From Zhengella sedimenti (GTDB taxonomy: Bacteria; Pseudomonadota; Alphaproteobacteria; Rhizobiales; Rhizobiaceae), in assembly GCF_046506625.1 (NCBI RefSeq), contig NZ_JBKFFP010000001.1, positions 62,001-126,000 of the forward strand: 64,000 nt of DNA, read 5' to 3'. Every line of letters starts with the position of its first letter. Position 1 is the first letter of the stretch. The position numbers and the translations under genes were made by a program. Under the pieces are notes generated by a model. It was not told the DNA's origin. It searched no databases and saw only the letters and a list, made by a program, of their open reading frames with translations. Shown in pieces: positions 60,724-64,000 of the stretch.

Positions 60724-60755
60724 CATATGCGCAGGATGCGTGTTTTTCCCGCCAA

Positions 60756-60769
60756 TTGAGCGAGATCAA
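60756..60769 (+). promoter_or_regulatory. FixK/FNR-type box upstream of hemA
   Basis: TTGAGCGAGATCAA matches TTGAT-N4-ATCAA at nine of ten positions and keeps the TTGA-N6-TCAA core. It is 194 bp upstream of the hemA start and downstream of the small-RNA terminator. hemA is a known target of oxygen-responsive FNR/FixK-type regulators in alphaproteobacteria. Confidence 0.7.
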
Positions 60770-60922
60770 TGACCCCGCGCGCCTCTATGACAAAAAGTAG
60801 CAGCGTGAAGGGGTTGGCCAAGGCGCCGGGATGTCGGAATATCGGCCGGTCTCGGCCCCGGGGAAGCGGGGTTGCCGAATTCATCGGCAGGCGGTATGGC
60901 CAAACGTCGCCATATACGGTAA

Positions 60923-60944
60923 CACATGCAAAAAACAGCATGTG
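60923..60944 (+). promoter_or_regulatory. Hairpin/dyad beside the hemA ribosome-binding site
   Basis: CACATGC and GCATGTG form a perfect 7-bp inverted repeat around AAAAAACA, ending five bases before the GGGAG ribosome-binding site (60950-60954). A second dyad, TGCCGA-ATTCA-TCGGCA, is at 60873-60889. Either could be an operator; as RNA, the first could modulate ribosome access to hemA. Confidence 0.5.
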
Positions 60945-60962
60945 ACTATGGGAGTAGACGGC

Positions 60963-62177
60963 ATGGATTTCGAGCAGCATTTCAAGGACCGGCTTGCCGA
61001 CCTGAAGAACGAGGGCAATTACCGGGTCTTTGCCGATCTCGAACGCCAGGCCGGTTCGTTCCCGCGCGCCGTGCGCCACAATGGCGGCGACGTGCGCGAC
61101 GTGACCGTGTGGTGCTCCAACGACTATCTCGGCATGGGCCAGCATCCGAAGGTGGTCGCCGCGATGAAGTATGCCATCGACCGCTGCGGCGCGGGCGCCG
61201 GCGGCACCCGCAACATTTCCGGCACCAATCATTTCCATGTGCTTCTGGAGCAGGAACTGGCCGACCTGCACGGCAAGGAAGCCGCGCTCCTGTTTACATC
61301 CGGCTACGTGTCGAACTGGGCGGCGCTGGGCACGCTGCTGTCAAAGATTCCCGGCATCATCTGCTTTTCCGACGAGATGAACCATGCCTCGATGATCGAG
61401 GGCATCCGGCACTCCCGCTGCCAGAAGGTTCTCTTCCGGCACAATGACGTGGCCGACCTGCGCGCCAAGCTCGAGGCTGCCGATCCGGCCGCGCCCAAGA
61501 TGATCGCCTTCGAAAGCGTCTATTCCATGGATGGCGACATCGCGCCGATCAAGGAGATCTGCGACCTGGCCGACGAATTCGGCGCCATGACCTATCTCGA
61601 CGAAGTGCATGCCGTCGGCCTTTACGGCCCGCGTGGCGGCGGCGTTGCCGAGCGCGAAGGCCTGATGGATCGCCTGACGGTGATCGAGGGAACGCTTGGC
61701 AAGGCGTTCGGCGTCATGGGCGGCTACATCACCGCATCCGCCGCGCTGGTCGATTTCGTGCGCTCCTTCGCCTCCGGCTTCATCTTCACGACCGCGCTGC
61801 CGCCGGCGCTGGCAGCGGGGGCACGGGCCTCCATCCAGCACCTCAAGGTCAGCCAGATGGAACGCGCCCGCCATCAGGAGCGCGTCGCCAGGGTGCGAGC
61901 GGCGCTGGATGCGCGCGGGATTCCGCACTTGATGAATCCGAGCCACATCGTTCCGGTCATGGTCAAGGATCCGGTCAAGTGCAAGTGGCTGTCCGACATC
62001 CTGCTGGACAATTACGGAATCTACGTGCAGCCGATCAACTATCCGACGGTGGCAAAAGGGACGGAGCGCCTGCGCATCACACCGTCGCCATACCATTCCG
62101 ACGCGGATATCGACCATCTGGCAGGGGCGCTCAGCGACCTGTGGAGCCAGTGCGCGCTGGCGCGGGCTGTCGCCTGA
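60963..62177 (+). CDS. hemA: 5-aminolevulinate synthase
   Basis: PLP enzyme that makes 5-aminolevulinate from glycine and succinyl-CoA, the first step of haem synthesis in alphaproteobacteria. The 404-residue product has WCSNDYLGMGQHPKV, GAGAGGTRNISGTNHFH, DEVHAVGLYGPRG and the PLP lysine in EGTLGKAFGVMGGY (K247). The open frame starts at 60831, but ATG 60963 behind GGGAG gives the standard N-terminus MDFEQHFKDRL. An FNR-type box and two dyads lie upstream, and a strong terminator follows. Confidence 0.96.
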   Translation: MDFEQHFKDRLADLKNEGNYRVFADLERQAGSFPRAVRHNGGDVRDVTVWCSNDYLGMGQHPKVVAAMKYAIDRCGAGAGGTRNISGTNHFHVLLEQELADLHGKEAALLFTSGYVSNWAALGTLLSKIPGIICFSDEMNHASMIEGIRHSRCQKVLFRHNDVADLRAKLEAADPAAPKMIAFESVYSMDGDIAPIKEICDLADEFGAMTYLDEVHAVGLYGPRGGGVAEREGLMDRLTVIEGTLGKAFGVMGGYITASAALVDFVRSFASGFIFTTALPPALAAGARASIQHLKVSQMERARHQERVARVRAALDARGIPHLMNPSHIVPVMVKDPVKCKWLSDILLDNYGIYVQPINYPTVAKGTERLRITPSPYHSDADIDHLAGALSDLWSQCALARAVA

Positions 62178-62208
62178 CCGGCCTGAAAGCTTGCAGGCAA
62201 TGAGAAAG

Positions 62209-62235
62209 AAGCGCCCGTCCGGGGCGCTTTTTTTT
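62209..62235 (+). terminator. hemA intrinsic terminator
   Basis: AAGCGCCC and GGGCGCTT form a perfect 8-bp stem with a five-base loop, followed by a run of eight T residues, 31 bp after the hemA stop. A textbook terminator. Confidence 0.93.
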
Positions 62236-62369
62236 GCGGCCGCGCATTCCTGAAACCGTTCGTTCAAATGCGATTCAAATGCCGGGTCCGTCCACAAACG
62301 TTTGGTGACGGCTTTCATCCATGATCGCTGATGGAACCGGGGGGCGCCTGCTTTGACGGGATGGACGCC

Positions 62370-62660
62370 ATGAAACTCGAACGTATAGAAACGAATTTTA
62401 CCGATGTCCTGGACGGCGTGGCCTTTGCCATGGGCTGTGCCGGCATGCGGGTCATCGTCATCGTGAGCAACGAGACGCTGGTGCGCATGGGCCTGCCATT
62501 GAAGGACGAACTGCGGCCCGGCTTCCTCGCACAGCATCTTGCATTCTGGCAGGATGTGGCAAGCGGCAAGTTCGAACGCGGCGAATACGAGAACCGGGGA
62601 TCGCGCGTGCGCATCCTGCCACGCGACATCGCCATGACGCAGTTCAGCCGGGCCAGTTGA
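62370..62660 (+). CDS. Small conserved-looking protein, function unknown
   Basis: The 96-residue product has no signal peptide or membrane helix. Its layout, a beta-like DGVAFAMGCAGMRVIVIVSNETL followed by a helical part and KFERGEYENRGSRVRILPRDI, faintly recalls DUF1488 proteins, but I do not claim membership. An ATG at 62361 is an equally possible start. It follows the hemA terminator and has its own, unrecognised promoter. It is convergent with the sugar kinase gene. Confidence 0.6.
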   Translation: MKLERIETNFTDVLDGVAFAMGCAGMRVIVIVSNETLVRMGLPLKDELRPGFLAQHLAFWQDVASGKFERGEYENRGSRVRILPRDIAMTQFSRAS

Positions 62661-62669
62661 GGGCGGCTT

Positions 62670-63593
62670 TCACGCCAGTTCCGACCGCCAGGGCGGGTTC
62701 GCGCCCGCCCGCGACACCGTAACCGCCGCCGCCGCCATGCCCAGTTCCAGCGCGCGCGCGATCATGCCGGGAGCGGGCGCACGCAGCGCCTCAAGCGACA
62801 GCGCGCCGTCCGCATGGAGGCTCGCCAGGAACCCGGCATTGAACGTGTCGCCCGCGCCGACGGTATCGACGACCTTCACCTTTCGGGCAGGCCGCCGTAT
62901 CTCTCCGCCGGGAACGTAGGCCGCGGCGCCTTGTCCACCGCTCGTCACCAGAACGATCGACGGTCCCCGCTGCAAGAGGGCACGCGCCAGATCGCCCTCA
63001 TCGCCGGGCCCTTGCAGCCAGTGCAGGTCCTCATCCGACAGCTTGACCACGGTCGCGGCCGCGATCATCCGGACGATCCTGGTGCGATAGGCGGCTTCGT
63101 CGCGGATGAAGCCCGGCCGGATATTCGGGTCGAGCATGACGGGCCGCCGCGACGCCTCGCGCAGCATGAGCGCCTCGTAGGCGCCGCCGCAAGGCTCGAC
63201 GGCAAGGCTGATGCCTCCGAAGAACATCGCCTGCACGTCCGGCCCGGTTTCCGGCATGTCAGCGGCGGCCAGCATGCGGCCGGCCGTGTTCTCGTCATTG
63301 AACGCATAGGTCGCCTGCCCGTCGACAAGGCGCACGAAAGCCAGCGTCGTCGGCCGGTCCGAGCGGATGACGCGGGCATGGTCCACCTGCGCGGCGGCAA
63401 GCCCGTCGAGCAGCATGTCGCCGAAGAAATCGGTGGAGATGCCGGACAGGAAACCGGCCGGCGCGCCCAGACGGCCAAGCGCGATGGCGGTGTTGTAGAC
63501 CGCCCCACCGCAATGGGGCGCAAACAGCAATTCGCCGCCGGCGCCATGGCGCGGCAGCATGTCGATCAGGGCTTCGCCGCAGCAAAGGATCAT
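62670..63593 (-). CDS. PfkB-family sugar kinase, fructokinase-like
   Basis: The 307-residue kinase has the N-terminal CGEALIDMLP, the sugar-binding GGAVYNTAIALGRLG, and the PfkB signature DTVGAGDTFNAGFLASL with the catalytic aspartate D249. The downstream neighbour in the operon sense is none; upstream lies a ROK-family gene, the order seen in rhizobial fructose (frc) loci, which favours fructose as substrate. Other sugars are possible. Confidence 0.85.
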   Translation of the reverse strand: MILCCGEALIDMLPRHGAGGELLFAPHCGGAVYNTAIALGRLGAPAGFLSGISTDFFGDMLLDGLAAAQVDHARVIRSDRPTTLAFVRLVDGQATYAFNDENTAGRMLAAADMPETGPDVQAMFFGGISLAVEPCGGAYEALMLREASRRPVMLDPNIRPGFIRDEAAYRTRIVRMIAAATVVKLSDEDLHWLQGPGDEGDLARALLQRGPSIVLVTSGGQGAAAYVPGGEIRRPARKVKVVDTVGAGDTFNAGFLASLHADGALSLEALRAPAPGMIARALELGMAAAAVTVSRAGANPPWRSELA

Positions 63594-63635
63594 GGTCCCA
63601 CCTGTCCTGGGATGAGGTGAATGCCGGCGGGCATC

Positions 63636-64000
63636 TCAGTTTTCCTTCAGGAAGGCATCCTGCCCGACGAGGAAGCGTTCAAGCAGCGGCAGCGCGGCGG
63701 CGCCAAGTGCGCGTGCATTGTGCCCGACGGTCCCCTCGCCCACGGCCGGAGCCTCGATGCCGGCGAGGTTCATCGCGGCAAGCCTCCCGGCCGTTTGCGC
63801 GACGATACGCCCGCGCACGCTTTCCGGCATGGAGCCGTCGATCAATGCCGCCTCGAAATCGATGACGCTGGCGGCCGACAGGATGGCATGGGCCAGCCCG
63901 CCCGCCGTTTCGTCGATCCAGGGGTCGAGAATGGCCGGGTCGACCTGCCAGCGTTCCGGCGAATCCCAGAGGATGGAGGAGGCCTGACCCCGCTCGTCCA
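63636..64000 (-). CDS. ROK-family protein, C-terminal part (truncated by window end)
   Basis: The visible 120 residues, ending QDAFLKEN, are the C-terminal part of a ROK-family sugar kinase or repressor (FrcR-like): WIDETAGGLAHAILSAASVIDFEA, ALIDGSMPESVRGRIV and EGTVGHNARALGAAALPLLERF. The gene continues past position 64000, so the presence of a DNA-binding domain, which would make it a repressor, cannot be judged. It lies 42 bp upstream of the sugar kinase on the same strand. Confidence 0.82.
   Translation of the reverse strand, partial: DERGQASSILWDSPERWQVDPAILDPWIDETAGGLAHAILSAASVIDFEAALIDGSMPESVRGRIVAQTAGRLAAMNLAGIEAPAVGEGTVGHNARALGAAALPLLERFLVGQDAFLKEN

Noticed and set aside
1..64000. 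CRISPR arrays, tRNA/rRNA genes, insertion sequences or prophage
   Set aside because: No regularly spaced repeats, cloverleaf sequences, transposases, integrases or phage structural genes were seen in the intergenic regions or among the supported genes.

Overview
The window is a dense, GC-rich, single-copy chromosomal segment of an alphaproteobacterium, most likely of the order Hyphomicrobiales (Rhizobiales). The evidence is a C4-pathway 5-aminolevulinate synthase (hemA), the blocks fabA-fabB-fabI, rimP-nusA-ylxR-infB-rbfA-truB and miaB-phoH-ybeY-corC-lnt-HTH-metK-trmB, an L7Ae-like C-terminal half on YlxR, a HEAT-like N-terminus on UrtB, and frequent GTG/TTG starts behind good Shine-Dalgarno (SD) sequences. 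It opens with dnaA-dnaN-recF, so a contig may have been rotated to dnaA. I see no tRNA, rRNA, CRISPR array, transposase or prophage gene.

Layout. 0.3-4.5 kb: dnaA, dnaN, recF. 4.5-6.9 kb: an E1-like ThiF/MoeB enzyme followed by a two-subunit aconitase X. 6.9-11.5 kb: a 2-hydroxyacid dehydrogenase, a secreted SH3 protein, and fabA-fabB-fabI for anaerobic-type unsaturated fatty acid synthesis. 11.6-17 kb: a GGDEF/EAL protein, an RsmC-like methyltransferase, pnp with a nested leader hairpin, and rpsO. 17.2-24.1 kb: an accessory block (Tat-exported solute ABC transporter, DUF318 permease, small secreted protein, CorA, aldehyde dehydrogenase) that sits between rpsO and truB, which are usually neighbours. 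24.2-31.3 kb: the translation/transcription operon rimP-nusA-ylxR-infB-rbfA-truB, with an attenuator-like leader and an internal terminator.

31.3-42.3 kb: a DUF2256 gene, trmB, metK, an XRE regulator, lnt, corC, ybeY, phoH, miaB, plsC, rimI and tsaB, all on the minus strand and largely overlapping or close together. 42.4-43.9 kb: a small sulfur-type module (periplasmic DsrE-like protein, rhodanese, MarR regulator). 43.9-52 kb: malate synthase G, a hydantoinase-A-like protein, and a split MacA/MacB-type exporter. 52.1-54 kb: lepA.

54.1-62.3 kb is the most interesting part. An NsrR-type [Fe-S] regulator with an FNR/NnrR-type box lies next to the urea ABC transporter urtABCDE. The urt operon has a near-perfect sigma-54 promoter. 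It is followed by a 550-bp intergenic region and hemA, which has its own FixK/FNR-type box. The intergenic region contains a TATAAT promoter and a strong intrinsic terminator with no gene between them. The predicted ~120-nt transcript carries 15 nt complementary (with one bulge) to the 5' end of the urtA mRNA, beside its ribosome-binding site. I propose this as an undescribed small RNA. The window ends with a small hypothetical gene, a PfkB sugar kinase and the C-terminus of a ROK-family protein.
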